In this document: positions 8,565 through 17,773 of the stretch, piece by piece
Position numbering within the stretch: the first letter of the stretch is position 1
How the letters are laid out: each line of letters opens with the position of its first letter
Assembly (NCBI GenBank): GCA_031553505.1
Contig: JAVBLP010000015.1
Span: forward strand, 1-43,289
Direction: 5' to 3'
Length of the DNA stretch: 43,289 bases
Source: JAVBLP01 sp031553505
GTDB taxonomy: Bacteria; Elusimicrobiota; Endomicrobiia; Endomicrobiales; Endomicrobiaceae
Notes under the pieces: model-generated
Databases searched by the model: none
Seen by the model: the letters and a program-made list of their open reading frames with translations, nothing else
Told to the model about the DNA's origin: nothing
Translations under genes and position numbers: made by a program

Positions 8565-9332
8565 ATGATGATACATAAAACCGCAGTAATCGATAAAAAT
8601 GCCGTTATCGGCGAAAATGTGGAAATCGGGCCGTACACGGTTATCGGTGAAGGCGTAAAAATAGGAAACGGAACTATTATAGGCTCCAACGCGTTTATAG
8701 AACACGCCGAAATAGGCGAACATTGCAAGTTTTTTAATTCCGTTTCGGTTGGCACCGCCCCGCAGGATTTGAGTTATAATAACGAACCCTCGAAAGTATA
8801 TGTGGGTGACGGTACAATATTCAGGGAGTTTGTAACGATAAACCGCGGCACAAAAAAAACAGGTAAGACAGTTATCGGCAAGAAATGCTATTTTATGACA
8901 CAGTCCCACGCCGGACATGATTCTATAACAGGGGATAATGTCATACTGGCAAACGGCGCCTGCCTAGGCGGGCACGTTGAAGTAGGAAATGACGCTTTTA
9001 TAAGTGCTTTGTCAGGCATTCACCAGTTTTGCAGGGTCGGCAAAGGCACAATGACCGCAGCCGGGACTATTGTAACCATGGATACCATTCCTTATTCAAT
9101 GAGTTACGGTTACAGGGCTGTTTTAAACGGTTTAAACCTTGTCGGAATGAAAAGAAGAGGAATGAAAAAAGAAGACATCGAAGAAGTAAAAGCTGTGTAT
9201 AAAACGCTTTTTATGTCTAAACTTTTGCTTAATGACGCGCTTGAGCAGCTTTCATCAAACAACTCTGTTTACGTTAAAGAAATAGTTGATTTCATTAAAA
9301 CTTCAAAAAGAGGGATAGCAAGGCCGGCATGA
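8565..9332 (+). CDS. lpxA: LpxA-family acyltransferase, copy 2 (divergent tandem paralogue)
   Basis: This second full-length LpxA-type enzyme (255 residues) begins one base after the first. The hexapeptide helix, the two active-site histidines (SHAGHD, H115 and H118), GGHV and IHQFC are kept, so it should be active. However, the substrate-loop motif reads PQDLSY, with Ser70 where copy 1 and E. coli have lysine. The residues around the catalytic histidine also differ (MTQSHAGHD against MACAHIAHD). The paralogues look roughly half identical, suggesting old divergence and different substrates, for example UDP-GlcNAc against UDP-GlcNAc3N. ATG codons at 8565 and 8568 are both possible starts. It overlaps lpxI by four bases (ATGA). 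Confidence 0.9.
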   Translation: MMIHKTAVIDKNAVIGENVEIGPYTVIGEGVKIGNGTIIGSNAFIEHAEIGEHCKFFNSVSVGTAPQDLSYNNEPSKVYVGDGTIFREFVTINRGTKKTGKTVIGKKCYFMTQSHAGHDSITGDNVILANGACLGGHVEVGNDAFISALSGIHQFCRVGKGTMTAAGTIVTMDTIPYSMSYGYRAVLNGLNLVGMKRRGMKKEDIEEVKAVYKTLFMSKLLLNDALEQLSSNNSVYVKEIVDFIKTSKRGIARPA

Positions 9333-10129
9333 ACAAAATAGGACTAATAGCAGGCAACGGACGGTTTCCTTTTCTTGTCGCCGAAGAAATAAAAAAAAGC
9401 GGCGGCAGCGTAGTATGCGTAGGCCTTAAAGAAGAGGCGGATCCGGAACTTGAAAAGTTTTGCGATAAATACGTTTCCCTTTCGGTAGGAAAATTCCAGA
9501 AAATAGTGGACGCGCTAAAAAACGAAGGCGTTACAACCGCTATAATGGCGGGGCAGGTAAAACACGTAAAGATTTACTCGGCAATAAGCATGGATTGGCG
9601 CGCCATAAAAGTTATGGGCAGCCTTATTAATAAAAAAACCGACACGATTTTAAAAACGATCGCGGACGAATTCCAAAAAGACGGCATAACTCTTATGCCT
9701 TCGCATATGTATTTGAAAAGCCTGCTTCCGGAAAAAGGCTTGATTGCCGGAAAAAAGCTTTCTTCAGATGAAAATAAAGAAGTTGAGTTCGGTTTTAAAA
9801 TAGCAAAAGGCATAGCGGGTTTTGACATAGGGCAAACCGTAGTCGTGAAAGACAGGTCAGTTTTAGCCGTAGAATCCGTAGAAGGTACGGATGAATGCAT
9901 AAGAAGGGCGTATAAACTCGGAGGCGAAAAGTCTGTAGTGGTGAAAGTTGCAAAGCCTAACCAGGATTTCAGGTTTGACGTTCCCGTAATAGGCACAAAC
10001 ACGGTAGACATTTTAAAAGAAAACAAAGTCAGGGTTATGGCTATAGAAGCGGGAGTAACGCTTATATTGGATAGGGAAGAAGTAGTTAAAAAAGCGCAGG
10101 ACGCGGGCGTAACGATAATAGCTGTTTAA
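9329..10129 (+). CDS. lpxI: UDP-2,3-diacylglucosamine pyrophosphatase LpxI
   Basis: LpxI (DUF1009) cleaves UDP-2,3-diacylglucosamine to lipid X and UMP. It replaces the unrelated LpxH in many non-enteric bacteria. The 266-residue protein has the family N-terminus (IGLIAGNGRFPFLVAEE), the central IMAGQVKH motif and a C-terminal domain with VVKVAKPNQDFRFDVPVIG and IEAGVTLILDRE, all typical of LpxI. The ATG overlaps the lpxA copy 2 stop codon, so translation is probably coupled. No LpxH-like gene is visible in the window. Confidence 0.95.
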   Translation: MNKIGLIAGNGRFPFLVAEEIKKSGGSVVCVGLKEEADPELEKFCDKYVSLSVGKFQKIVDALKNEGVTTAIMAGQVKHVKIYSAISMDWRAIKVMGSLINKKTDTILKTIADEFQKDGITLMPSHMYLKSLLPEKGLIAGKKLSSDENKEVEFGFKIAKGIAGFDIGQTVVVKDRSVLAVESVEGTDECIRRAYKLGGEKSVVVKVAKPNQDFRFDVPVIGTNTVDILKENKVRVMAIEAGVTLILDREEVVKKAQDAGVTIIAV

Positions 10130-10145
10130 AACTACAGAGGAAAAT

Positions 10146-11240
10146 ATGATTAACATTGCACAGCCGCATATCGGTAAAAAGGAAAGGCAGCTTATTAATG
10201 AGGTTTTAGATTCAAGAATGCTTGCAAGCGGAAAATACGTTGAACGTTTTGAACAGTCTTTTGCAAAGTATTCCGGCGCAAAGTTCGGCATAGCCAATGC
10301 AAACGGCACCACGGCGCTTCATGCCGCTCTTTTAATGTGCGGTATTAAACCCGGCGATAAAGTCGCCACTACCTCTTTTTCGTTTATCGCCACGGCAAAC
10401 TCCATACTTTTCTGCAACGCAAAACCTGTTTTTGTAGATATTGACCCGCAGACATATAATATTAACCCCGCTGAACTTGAAAAGACCCTTAAAAAAGAAA
10501 AAAATATTAAAGCTGTTTTAATCGTACACCTTTACGGGCTTATGTGCGATATGGACGCTATTTTGAAACTCAGGAAAAAATATAAATTTAAACTCATTGA
10601 AGATTCCGCGCAGGCTCACGGCGCGGCGTACAATAATAAAAAAACCGGCTCTTTCGGCGACGCATCCGCTTTTTCATTTTACGCCACAAAAAATATGATG
10701 ACTGGCGAAGGCGGAATAACTTTAACCAATGACGCAAAAGCAGACGCTTACGGAAGACAGATAATAAACCACGGGCGCGCGGCGCACTCGACGCATACTG
10801 TTTTGGGTTACAACTACAGGCTTACAAACCTTGCCGCGGCAATCGGCATAGCCCAACTTGAGCAGTTGGACGGCTGGACGGCAAAAAGAATCGCGAACGC
10901 CAAAAAATATAATGAAGCGCTTAAAGATTTATCTTTTATTACGCTTCCCGCGATACCTAAAAAATGCAAACACGTTTTTCACCAGTATACAATCAGGGTT
11001 AAAGCTTCCGAAAGGGAAAAATTTATGAAGTATTTAAAAGATAACGGCGTAGGATGCGGGATTTATTATGATACGGCGATGTACAACCAGCCTGTATACA
11101 GAAAACTAGGTTATAAAGCCGGTTTATGCCCGGAAGCGGAAAAAGCGGCAAAAGAAGTCGTTTCTTTGCCTGTGCATCCGGCATTATCCAAAGCGGATAC
11201 GGATAAAGTTATAAATGTAATAAAAGGTTACAAAAAATGA
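10146..11240 (+). CDS. DegT/DnrJ/EryC1/StrS sugar aminotransferase, GnnB-like
   Basis: This is a PLP-dependent aminotransferase of the family that converts keto-sugar nucleotides to amino-sugar nucleotides. The 364-residue protein shows TSFSFIATANSI, the PLP-binding EDSAQAHGA segment, and the Schiff-base lysine K182 in FYATKNMMTGEGG. It lies 16 bases after lpxI and overlaps a Gfo/Idh dehydrogenase by four bases. In Acidithiobacillus ferrooxidans the equivalent pair GnnB/GnnA, placed between lpxA and lpxB, turns UDP-GlcNAc into the 2,3-diamino sugar UDP-GlcNAc3N used for amide-linked lipid A. The same neighbourhood here makes that role the best inference. Another amino-sugar (for O-antigen) remains possible. 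The fold is certain and the substrate is not. Confidence 0.88.
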   Translation: MINIAQPHIGKKERQLINEVLDSRMLASGKYVERFEQSFAKYSGAKFGIANANGTTALHAALLMCGIKPGDKVATTSFSFIATANSILFCNAKPVFVDIDPQTYNINPAELEKTLKKEKNIKAVLIVHLYGLMCDMDAILKLRKKYKFKLIEDSAQAHGAAYNNKKTGSFGDASAFSFYATKNMMTGEGGITLTNDAKADAYGRQIINHGRAAHSTHTVLGYNYRLTNLAAAIGIAQLEQLDGWTAKRIANAKKYNEALKDLSFITLPAIPKKCKHVFHQYTIRVKASEREKFMKYLKDNGVGCGIYYDTAMYNQPVYRKLGYKAGLCPEAEKAAKEVVSLPVHPALSKADTDKVINVIKGYKK

Positions 11241-12181
11241 AAATTATAAGAACTGCCGTAATCGGCGTAGGCTCTTTAGGCCAGCATCACGCGAGGATTT
11301 TGGGCAAACACCCCGATTCCAAACTTGAATATATAGTTGATACCGATGAAAAACGCGCCGAAAAACTTGCAAAAGCAAATGACGCGCACCCTGCGGTTTT
11401 AACGGATTTTAAGCAGCTTATAGGCAAAGTTGACGCTGTAGTTATCTCGGCGCCCACGCAGTTTCATTATTCCATAGCGAAGCCGCTTTTAGAAAACGGC
11501 ATTCATTGTCTGGTTGAAAAGCCTATTACTTTAAATGTTGAAGAAGCGCAGGAATTAATAGAAATCGCGCAGAAAAAAAATGTTATTTTGCAGGTAGGGC
11601 ACGTTGAAAGGTTTAATCCCGCAGTTATTGCTGCAGCGCCTTATATAAATAATCCGAGGTTTATTGAAGTTAACAGGTTAGGGCCTTATGACCCGAGAAC
11701 TGCCCATATCGGCGTTGTTTTGGATTTGATGATACACGACCTCGATATGCTTTTTTACCTTGTAAAAGATAAAGTTATCGCTTTTGAAGCGCACGGAGCT
11801 AAAATTCTTTCCGATACGGAAGATATAGCAAAAGTGCGTTTAAAGTTTGCAAACGGCTGCGTAGCGGACGTTTCGGCAAGCAGAGTATCTATGGATAAGT
11901 ACAGAAGAATAAGGATATTCCAGCCGGACGCTTATATTTCTGTAGATTATGCCGGAAAAAGCCTTAAGATGTACACAAAAAAAGAGGGGAAAGAAAAAAT
12001 AACCTCTCTTTTTGACATAGATATTAAAAAGCCTAAAATTCCTACAAACGAGCCTCTTTTTTATGAGTTGGACAACTTCTTAAACAGTGTTATTGAGGGG
12101 AAAAAGCCGGCAGTTTCCGGCGAACAGGGCAGAGATGCCGTAGAACTTGCGTTAAATATACTTAAGCACATGGTGTTTTAA
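11237..12181 (+). CDS. Gfo/Idh/MocA family sugar-nucleotide dehydrogenase, GnnA-like
   Basis: This is an NAD(P)-dependent oxidoreductase of 314 residues. It has an N-terminal Rossmann fold (AVIGVGSLGQHHARIL, residues ~7-22), the family motif EKPIT (~94-98) and GHVERFNPA, and a C-terminal alpha/beta substrate domain with DLMIHDLDML. By analogy with GnnA it would oxidise the 3-OH of UDP-GlcNAc to give the keto sugar used by the adjoining aminotransferase. Related Gfo/Idh genes without the aminotransferase also occur beside lpxB in some bacteria, so the GnnA reading depends on the pair. The ATGA overlap with the aminotransferase supports a joint function. lpxB follows after 11 bases. Confidence 0.88.
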   Translation: MKIIRTAVIGVGSLGQHHARILGKHPDSKLEYIVDTDEKRAEKLAKANDAHPAVLTDFKQLIGKVDAVVISAPTQFHYSIAKPLLENGIHCLVEKPITLNVEEAQELIEIAQKKNVILQVGHVERFNPAVIAAAPYINNPRFIEVNRLGPYDPRTAHIGVVLDLMIHDLDMLFYLVKDKVIAFEAHGAKILSDTEDIAKVRLKFANGCVADVSASRVSMDKYRRIRIFQPDAYISVDYAGKSLKMYTKKEGKEKITSLFDIDIKKPKIPTNEPLFYELDNFLNSVIEGKKPAVSGEQGRDAVELALNILKHMVF

Positions 12182-12192
12182 AGGATGAAAAA

Positions 12193-13269
12193 GTGGCAAA
12201 TGACAAAATATTCATATCAGCAGGAGATTTGTCCGGAGAAATCCATGCCGCTAACCTTATCCGCGAAATAAAAAAAATAAACCCTTCATTATCCGTATCT
12301 ACAACCGGCGGAGACAACTTAAAATCCGTAGCTGACAAATTCATAGCCGATATAGTCAATATCAACGCTTTCGGCTTCCTTCCGTTAAGACAGTTGTTTG
12401 TCCTGCGCAAAGTTTATAAACAAATAAAAGAAGAATTTATAACAAATAAGCCTGACAAAGTTATTCTGGTGGACTATTACGGTTTTCACATTATTGTTGC
12501 AAAACTTGCAAAAAAGATGGATATCCCCGTTTATTATTATGTCAGCCCGCAGGTTTGGGCTTCAAGAAGCGGCAGAATACAAAAACTTAAACAAACCGTT
12601 AAAAAGATGCTTGTAATCCTTCCTTTTGAAGAAAAACTCTATAAAGATAACGGCGTTGAAGCAGTTTTTGTAGGCAATCCGCTTATAGATATTGTGCCTG
12701 AGAAAGAAAACTTTGAAATTTCAAATCCTCCGGTTATAGGCTTATTTCCCGGAAGCAGGAAAAACGTTATAAAGAAACATATGCCCATAATATTGGAAAC
12801 GGCGCGGATTCTAAAAGAAAAACTTAACGCGCGGTTTATTATGTTCGGCATAAATGAAAGTATAGGGCTTCATCTGCCGGAATATATAAGCTTTGCGGAC
12901 GGCGGCGATTTTGAAAAAAGAAAACTTATAAATATAGCGGTTTGCCCTTCGGGCACGGTCAGCCTGGAAAATTCGCTTATGGGCATACCTATGACGGTTA
13001 TGTATAAGCTGGCGTACTTCAACTATTTTATAATCAAGTCAATCGCAAAAGTAAAATATATAACGCTTGCCAATATTTTAGCGGATAAAGCGATAGTCCC
13101 GGAGTTTATACAAGGCGCCGCAAAGCCGGAAAAAATAGCAAACTCCGTTATAGAACAGCTTAATCCCGCCGTTTACGGCGCGAAAGTTAAAGAGTTTGCA
13201 GAGTTCAGAAAGATGCTGGGAAATCCCGGCGTAAGCAAAAGGGCTGCAGAGATAATTTTAAACGATTAG
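12193..13269 (+). CDS. lpxB: Lipid-A-disaccharide synthase (LpxB)
   Basis: LpxB (GT19) condenses UDP-2,3-diacylglucosamine with lipid X to form the lipid A disaccharide at the inner membrane. The 358-residue protein starts with IFISAGDLSGEIHAANLI, the family glycine-rich motif. It contains YYVSPQVWASRSGRI (~115-130), PFEEKLY, VGNPLID and LFPGSRK, all LpxB hallmarks. The start is GTG at 12193, 8 bases after AAGGA (12180-12184); the nearby ATG at 12185 is out of frame. Slightly shorter than E. coli LpxB (382) but complete. Confidence 0.96.
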   Translation: MANDKIFISAGDLSGEIHAANLIREIKKINPSLSVSTTGGDNLKSVADKFIADIVNINAFGFLPLRQLFVLRKVYKQIKEEFITNKPDKVILVDYYGFHIIVAKLAKKMDIPVYYYVSPQVWASRSGRIQKLKQTVKKMLVILPFEEKLYKDNGVEAVFVGNPLIDIVPEKENFEISNPPVIGLFPGSRKNVIKKHMPIILETARILKEKLNARFIMFGINESIGLHLPEYISFADGGDFEKRKLINIAVCPSGTVSLENSLMGIPMTVMYKLAYFNYFIIKSIAKVKYITLANILADKAIVPEFIQGAAKPEKIANSVIEQLNPAVYGAKVKEFAEFRKMLGNPGVSKRAAEIILND

Positions 13270-13276
13270 GTGCATA

Positions 13277-15007
13277 ATGGACAGAAAAGTAAGTTTAAAA
13301 CGATTATTTAAATATTTGAAACCGTATATACCGCGGTTTCTGTTTGCAATGTTCTGCATGGCATTGTACGCAGTTTTGGATTTGTACGTTTTAACAGTTT
13401 TAAACAAGTTTATAAACACCATATTTGACAGGCCGGATACGGTAGTAATGCTTGTGCGCATAGCTTTAATACTTCCCGCGGTTTACGCTGTTTTGGGCTT
13501 TGCCGATTACGGAAGAAGTTATTTACTCAATTATATAGGGCAAAATGTCATAAGGGATATGAGAAAAGAGATGCACTCAAAACTTATGTCTCTTTCGCAC
13601 GACTTTTACGTGGAAAACTCATCGGCAAAGATGATGTCGCGCGTTACAAACGATTTGGGCGCGGTACAAACAGCTATTGTAAGAGTGCCTGCCACATTTA
13701 CTAAAGAAGCGCTGATATTTATAGGTATGGCAGGGTACGTTTTTTACCTGAATTGGAAGTTCGCTTTGATTGTGCTTGTCGGACTGCCTTTAGTAGGTCT
13801 CCCTTTATATATATTTGCCAAAAGAATACGCAGAGCCTCAAGGGAAGGGCAGTCGCAAATGGCAGAAATTTACTCTTCGCTCCAGCAGATGCTTACGGGT
13901 TTTTCCGTTATCAGGGCATTCAACAGCGAAAAACATGAAATAGCCAAATTCAGGGAAGACAATAAAAAGTATTACAATATCGCGCTTAATGTCAGCAGGG
14001 TTGACGCCCGTTCGGCACCCATAATAGAGTTTATTGGCGCTTTTGCGGGGGCTGTTTTGTTGTTTTTTGGCGGAAGGGACGTAATTAACGGAATTTGGTC
14101 TCCCGGCGACTTTATAGTGTTTTTCTATGCGGTAACTAAAATGTACAGGCCGGTAAAAAGCTTCTCTGTAATCAATTCGCAGATACAAAACGGGCTTGCC
14201 TCCGCGGAAAGGGTTTTTGAAGTGCTTGATTCCGAACCGGCAATTAAAGACGCCTCGGATGCAATAGAACTAAAACCTTTTGAAAAATCAATCATTTATA
14301 AAGATGTTACTTTCGGATATAACCCTAAAAATATTATATTAAAAGATTTTAATGTTGAAGTTGACCGCGGCAATACCGTTGCGATAGTCGGCCACTCAGG
14401 CTCGGGAAAAACTACTATCGCCAATCTTTTAATGAGGTTTTACGATCCGCAAAACGGTTCAATATTTATAGACGGGTTAGATATTAAAAAAGTTAAGCTG
14501 AAATCTTTGAGAGGCCAGATAGGCATAGTTACGCAGGATGTTATGCTTTTTGACGACACCATAAAATACAATATCTCTTACGGAAGTTTCGGCGTTTCTA
14601 TGGAAGAAATCGTAAAAGCCGCTAAAAATGCCAATGCTCACGACTTTATTTCAAAGCTGCCTCACGGCTACGATACTTTAGTAGGCGAAAGAGGGATGAA
14701 GCTGTCCGGCGGCGAAAAACAAAGAATTTCAATCGCAAGGGCGATGCTTAAAAATCCGCCTGTGCTTATATTTGACGAAGCCACAAGCGCGCTTGATTCG
14801 CAGTCGGAAAAACTTGTACAGGCGGCAATAGACCGGCTTATGGAAAACAGAACCGTAATATTGATTGCGCACAGACTCTCAACCGTTAACAATGCGGATA
14901 AAATCATAGTTATGGATGCCGGAAAAATAGTTGAATCGGGCAGGCATGAAGATTTGATGAAAATTGACGGTTTATACAAAAAACTGAACTCTTTGCAGGT
15001 ATTATAA
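13277..15007 (+). CDS. msbA: MsbA-type lipid A ABC exporter, copy 1
   Basis: This ABC half-transporter (576 residues) has an N-terminal six-helix membrane domain (~1-310) and an ATPase domain (~335-576). The sequence shows Walker A GHSGSGKT (~372-379), signature LSGGEKQ (~475), and Walker B VLIFDEATSALD with the catalytic glutamate, so it should hydrolyse ATP. MsbA flips lipid A-core across the inner membrane as a dimer, and the position right after lpxB supports this role. Its stop overlaps the ATG of a close paralogue, raising the option of a heterodimer. Other substrates in the same ABCB family cannot be excluded. Confidence 0.92.
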   Translation: MDRKVSLKRLFKYLKPYIPRFLFAMFCMALYAVLDLYVLTVLNKFINTIFDRPDTVVMLVRIALILPAVYAVLGFADYGRSYLLNYIGQNVIRDMRKEMHSKLMSLSHDFYVENSSAKMMSRVTNDLGAVQTAIVRVPATFTKEALIFIGMAGYVFYLNWKFALIVLVGLPLVGLPLYIFAKRIRRASREGQSQMAEIYSSLQQMLTGFSVIRAFNSEKHEIAKFREDNKKYYNIALNVSRVDARSAPIIEFIGAFAGAVLLFFGGRDVINGIWSPGDFIVFFYAVTKMYRPVKSFSVINSQIQNGLASAERVFEVLDSEPAIKDASDAIELKPFEKSIIYKDVTFGYNPKNIILKDFNVEVDRGNTVAIVGHSGSGKTTIANLLMRFYDPQNGSIFIDGLDIKKVKLKSLRGQIGIVTQDVMLFDDTIKYNISYGSFGVSMEEIVKAAKNANAHDFISKLPHGYDTLVGERGMKLSGGEKQRISIARAMLKNPPVLIFDEATSALDSQSEKLVQAAIDRLMENRTVILIAHRLSTVNNADKIIVMDAGKIVESGRHEDLMKIDGLYKKLNSLQVL

Positions 15008-16740
15008 TGGATAAGAAAAAAATTGAAATTAAACGTTTAGCCAAATATTTAAAACCTTACATAGCAAGGTTTCTTATAGCTGTTGTATGCATGAGCGCGT
15101 TTGCGGGTTTTGCCGTTGCGTTGTTAGGGCTTTTGATGAAAGCAGTTGACGGCATTTTTATTGATAAAAACTACATGATGCTTACGCTTGCCGCCATCGC
15201 GCTGCCTTCTATTTTTGTACTGAAAGGCCTTGCCGATTACGGAAGAAGCTACCTTTTAAGCTATATAGGGCAAAATGTGGTCAGGGATTTGCGTATGGAG
15301 CTTTACGAAAAGCTTATAACCCTGTCACATAGTTTTTACGTGGAAAACTCATCCGCAAAGATGATGTCGCGCGTTACAAACGACTTAGGCGCGCTCCAAA
15401 ACGCCATAGTAAAAGTTCCGGCAAGCCTTATAAAAGACGCTTTAACGTTTTTAGGCATGCTTATTGCCGCATTCTATATAAACTGGAAGTTTGCCTTGAT
15501 AGTTTTTGTAGGGCTGCCTATAGCTGCCCTTCCTTTAATATCCTTTACAAGAAAAATCCGCAGAGCGTCAAAAGAAGGGCAAAAGCAGATGGCGGAAATT
15601 TATTCTTCTTTGCACCAGATGCTTAATGGTTTTTCCCTGATCAAAGCTTTCAGCTCCGAAAAACATGAAGAAGAAAGGTTTAAAGATGAAAATAATAAGT
15701 TTTATAATTTTGCCTTAAAAGTAATCAGGGTTGACGCAAGGTCAAGCCCGATAATGAACTTTTTAGGCGCGGTCGCGATTGCGATAGTTTTATTTTTTGG
15801 CGGGTGGGACGTTTTAAAAGGAGTTTGGACAGCCGGCATGTTTTTTGCGTTTATAGCGGCAGTCGGGCAGATGTATGAGCCTATAAAAAACTTCTCGCAG
15901 GTAAACTCGCAGATACAGGCTGGATTTGCCGCCGCGGAAAGAATTTTCGAAGTTTTGGATGAAGAACCTTCGATAAAAGACGCCGCCAATGCCGTTGTTT
16001 TGCCGCTTTTTAGCAAAGCGATAGAGTATAAAAACGTAACATTCGGATATATTCCTGAAAAAAATATTTTAAGCGGTTTTAATATTGATATACAACGCGG
16101 GCAGACTGTAGCTTTTGTAGGACATTCAGGCTCCGGAAAAACGACTATAGCAAATCTTTTGCTCAGGTTTTATGACCCTAAAAGCGGGGAAATATTAATA
16201 GACGGGCAAAATATTAAAAACGTCACTCTTGAATCTTTAAGAGAACAGATAGGCATAGTCACGCAGGATGTTATGCTTTTTGACGATACGATAAAATATA
16301 ATATATCTTACGGCACTTTTGACGCTTCGATGGAAGATATAATAAAAGCCGCAAAAAGCGCTAATGCCCACGATTTCATTTCAAAACTCCCTGAAGGCTA
16401 TGACACAAAGGTAGGCGAAAGGGGAATTAAACTTTCCGGCGGGGAAAAACAAAGAATTTCTATCGCAAGGGCGATACTTAAAAATCCGCCGATTCTTGTC
16501 CTTGACGAAGCTACAAGCGCGCTTGACTCCCAATCGGAAAAACTTGTGCAGACCGCTATAGACAATCTTATGAAAAACAGAACAGTTATATTAATAGCCC
16601 ACAGACTTGCAACCGTAAAAAATGCCGGTAAAATTATTGTAATGGACGGCGGATGCGTTGCGGAAACGGGAAAACATGAGGACTTAATATGTTTAGAAAA
16701 CGGAATTTACAAAAAATTAATAGAGATGCAGGCATTATGA
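15007..16740 (+). CDS. msbA: MsbA-type lipid A ABC exporter, copy 2
   Basis: This tandem paralogue of the preceding exporter (577 residues) has the same domain order. Walker A GHSGSGKT, signature LSGGEKQ and Walker B ILVLDEATSALD are all intact, so neither copy has the degenerate site seen in many heterodimeric ABC exporters. Long stretches match copy 1 closely (for example FYVENSSAKMMSRVTNDLGA in both), pointing to gene duplication. The membrane domains differ more. The ATG shares one base with the stop of copy 1, and the gene's TGA overlaps the start of the next gene, so the three are translationally linked. Confidence 0.92.
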   Translation: MDKKKIEIKRLAKYLKPYIARFLIAVVCMSAFAGFAVALLGLLMKAVDGIFIDKNYMMLTLAAIALPSIFVLKGLADYGRSYLLSYIGQNVVRDLRMELYEKLITLSHSFYVENSSAKMMSRVTNDLGALQNAIVKVPASLIKDALTFLGMLIAAFYINWKFALIVFVGLPIAALPLISFTRKIRRASKEGQKQMAEIYSSLHQMLNGFSLIKAFSSEKHEEERFKDENNKFYNFALKVIRVDARSSPIMNFLGAVAIAIVLFFGGWDVLKGVWTAGMFFAFIAAVGQMYEPIKNFSQVNSQIQAGFAAAERIFEVLDEEPSIKDAANAVVLPLFSKAIEYKNVTFGYIPEKNILSGFNIDIQRGQTVAFVGHSGSGKTTIANLLLRFYDPKSGEILIDGQNIKNVTLESLREQIGIVTQDVMLFDDTIKYNISYGTFDASMEDIIKAAKSANAHDFISKLPEGYDTKVGERGIKLSGGEKQRISIARAILKNPPILVLDEATSALDSQSEKLVQTAIDNLMKNRTVILIAHRLATVKNAGKIIVMDGGCVAETGKHEDLICLENGIYKKLIEMQAL

Positions 16741-17732
16741 GTTTCTTGCGTAAAGCCGCTGCGTCTTTATTTGCTGTTTTGCTGCTTTCCCAAACCGCGT
16801 TTGCTTCAAAACCGCCGACGCTTCCAAACAGCTATGACGGCGTCGCGCCAAGCGCGAGATCCATGGCAATGGGAAGCGTAGGAACGGGTTTTATAATAAA
16901 CAACGATGCTTTTTACTATAATTCAGCGGCTTTAGGCCTGATGAACGGCACAAGGATAGCGATATCCGTTGTCGCGGACCGTACAACTAATGCTTCGCCT
17001 AATTCGGTAGCGGCAAGCGACCCTGTAGGCCAGGGTATAATATCCGGAATGGGCATTAAAGATACCGGCGGCATTGTATGGCAGGCTCTTTCAGACTATT
17101 CGATAACAAATACAACTTCTGAAGGCTGGAATAAATCCGAAACATCCATAAATGCAATTACGATTACAACCGGGCAAAAAAGTTCCAGCGGGTACAGCGT
17201 GGGCTTAAATCTTTCTTACCTTTACGGAAAAATCGGCGAATCGTGGGTTAATACCATTGCCAATGACGCTTATTCAAATATCGCTTCAGGAAACGGTTTT
17301 ACTTTTGACCTTTCGTTTATATATCCTACTGCCGCCGGTTTTGCTTTCGGCATAAACCTTAAAAATATCGCTGGTTTTATGTTTTGGGACGATTACAATA
17401 CCGAACAGCTTCCGTTTTCGGTCAGGACGGGCGTAGGCTATACTTCCAGAAGTTTTTCTTTCGGCATGGACTGGAATAAAACTTTTTACAGATTCGGGAA
17501 CCTGAAGGAAGATACGATTCATTTCGGCTTGGAACAGTATATAAGCAACTTTTTATGCGTAAGAGGCGGTTTTATAACCGATGATGAATTCGACACTGAC
17601 AGCATGAAATACAGCTACGGCCTCGGGTTGCGTTTGAGAGGTTATGATATTTCTTTTGCAGCGGAGCAGTATGACATAGATAAAGAAAGATTTTCAAAAT
17701 ACGTTATATCTTTCAGCGTTTTGGTTATATAA
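16737..17732 (+). CDS. PorV/UPF0164-family outer-membrane beta-barrel protein
   Basis: This is a predicted FadL-like outer-membrane barrel of 331 residues. The chosen ATG at 16737 overlaps the msbA stop (ATGA) and gives a clean signal peptide (MSFLRKAAASLFAVLLL, cleavage after AFA). An upstream in-frame ATG at 16689 would add 16 charged residues before it. The mature start ARSMAMGSVGTGFIINNDAFYYNSAAL is the signature of PorV/PorQ/UPF0164 proteins, in which repeated aromatic beta-strands follow. PorV acts in type IX secretion in Bacteroidetes, but relatives occur in bacteria without that system, so its job here (lipid handling or a general barrel) is unknown. Confidence 0.82.
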   Translation: MSFLRKAAASLFAVLLLSQTAFASKPPTLPNSYDGVAPSARSMAMGSVGTGFIINNDAFYYNSAALGLMNGTRIAISVVADRTTNASPNSVAASDPVGQGIISGMGIKDTGGIVWQALSDYSITNTTSEGWNKSETSINAITITTGQKSSSGYSVGLNLSYLYGKIGESWVNTIANDAYSNIASGNGFTFDLSFIYPTAAGFAFGINLKNIAGFMFWDDYNTEQLPFSVRTGVGYTSRSFSFGMDWNKTFYRFGNLKEDTIHFGLEQYISNFLCVRGGFITDDEFDTDSMKYSYGLGLRLRGYDISFAAEQYDIDKERFSKYVISFSVLVI

Positions 17733-17773
17733 AAACCCTGCTTTTGCCGCTTTAAGCGAAGGAACTTTTAATT

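Noticed and set aside
16689..16736. Upstream ATG extension of the PorV-like gene
   Set aside because: It adds charged residues in front of a good signal peptide and lies deep in msbA copy 2; the ATGA start at 16737 is more plausible.
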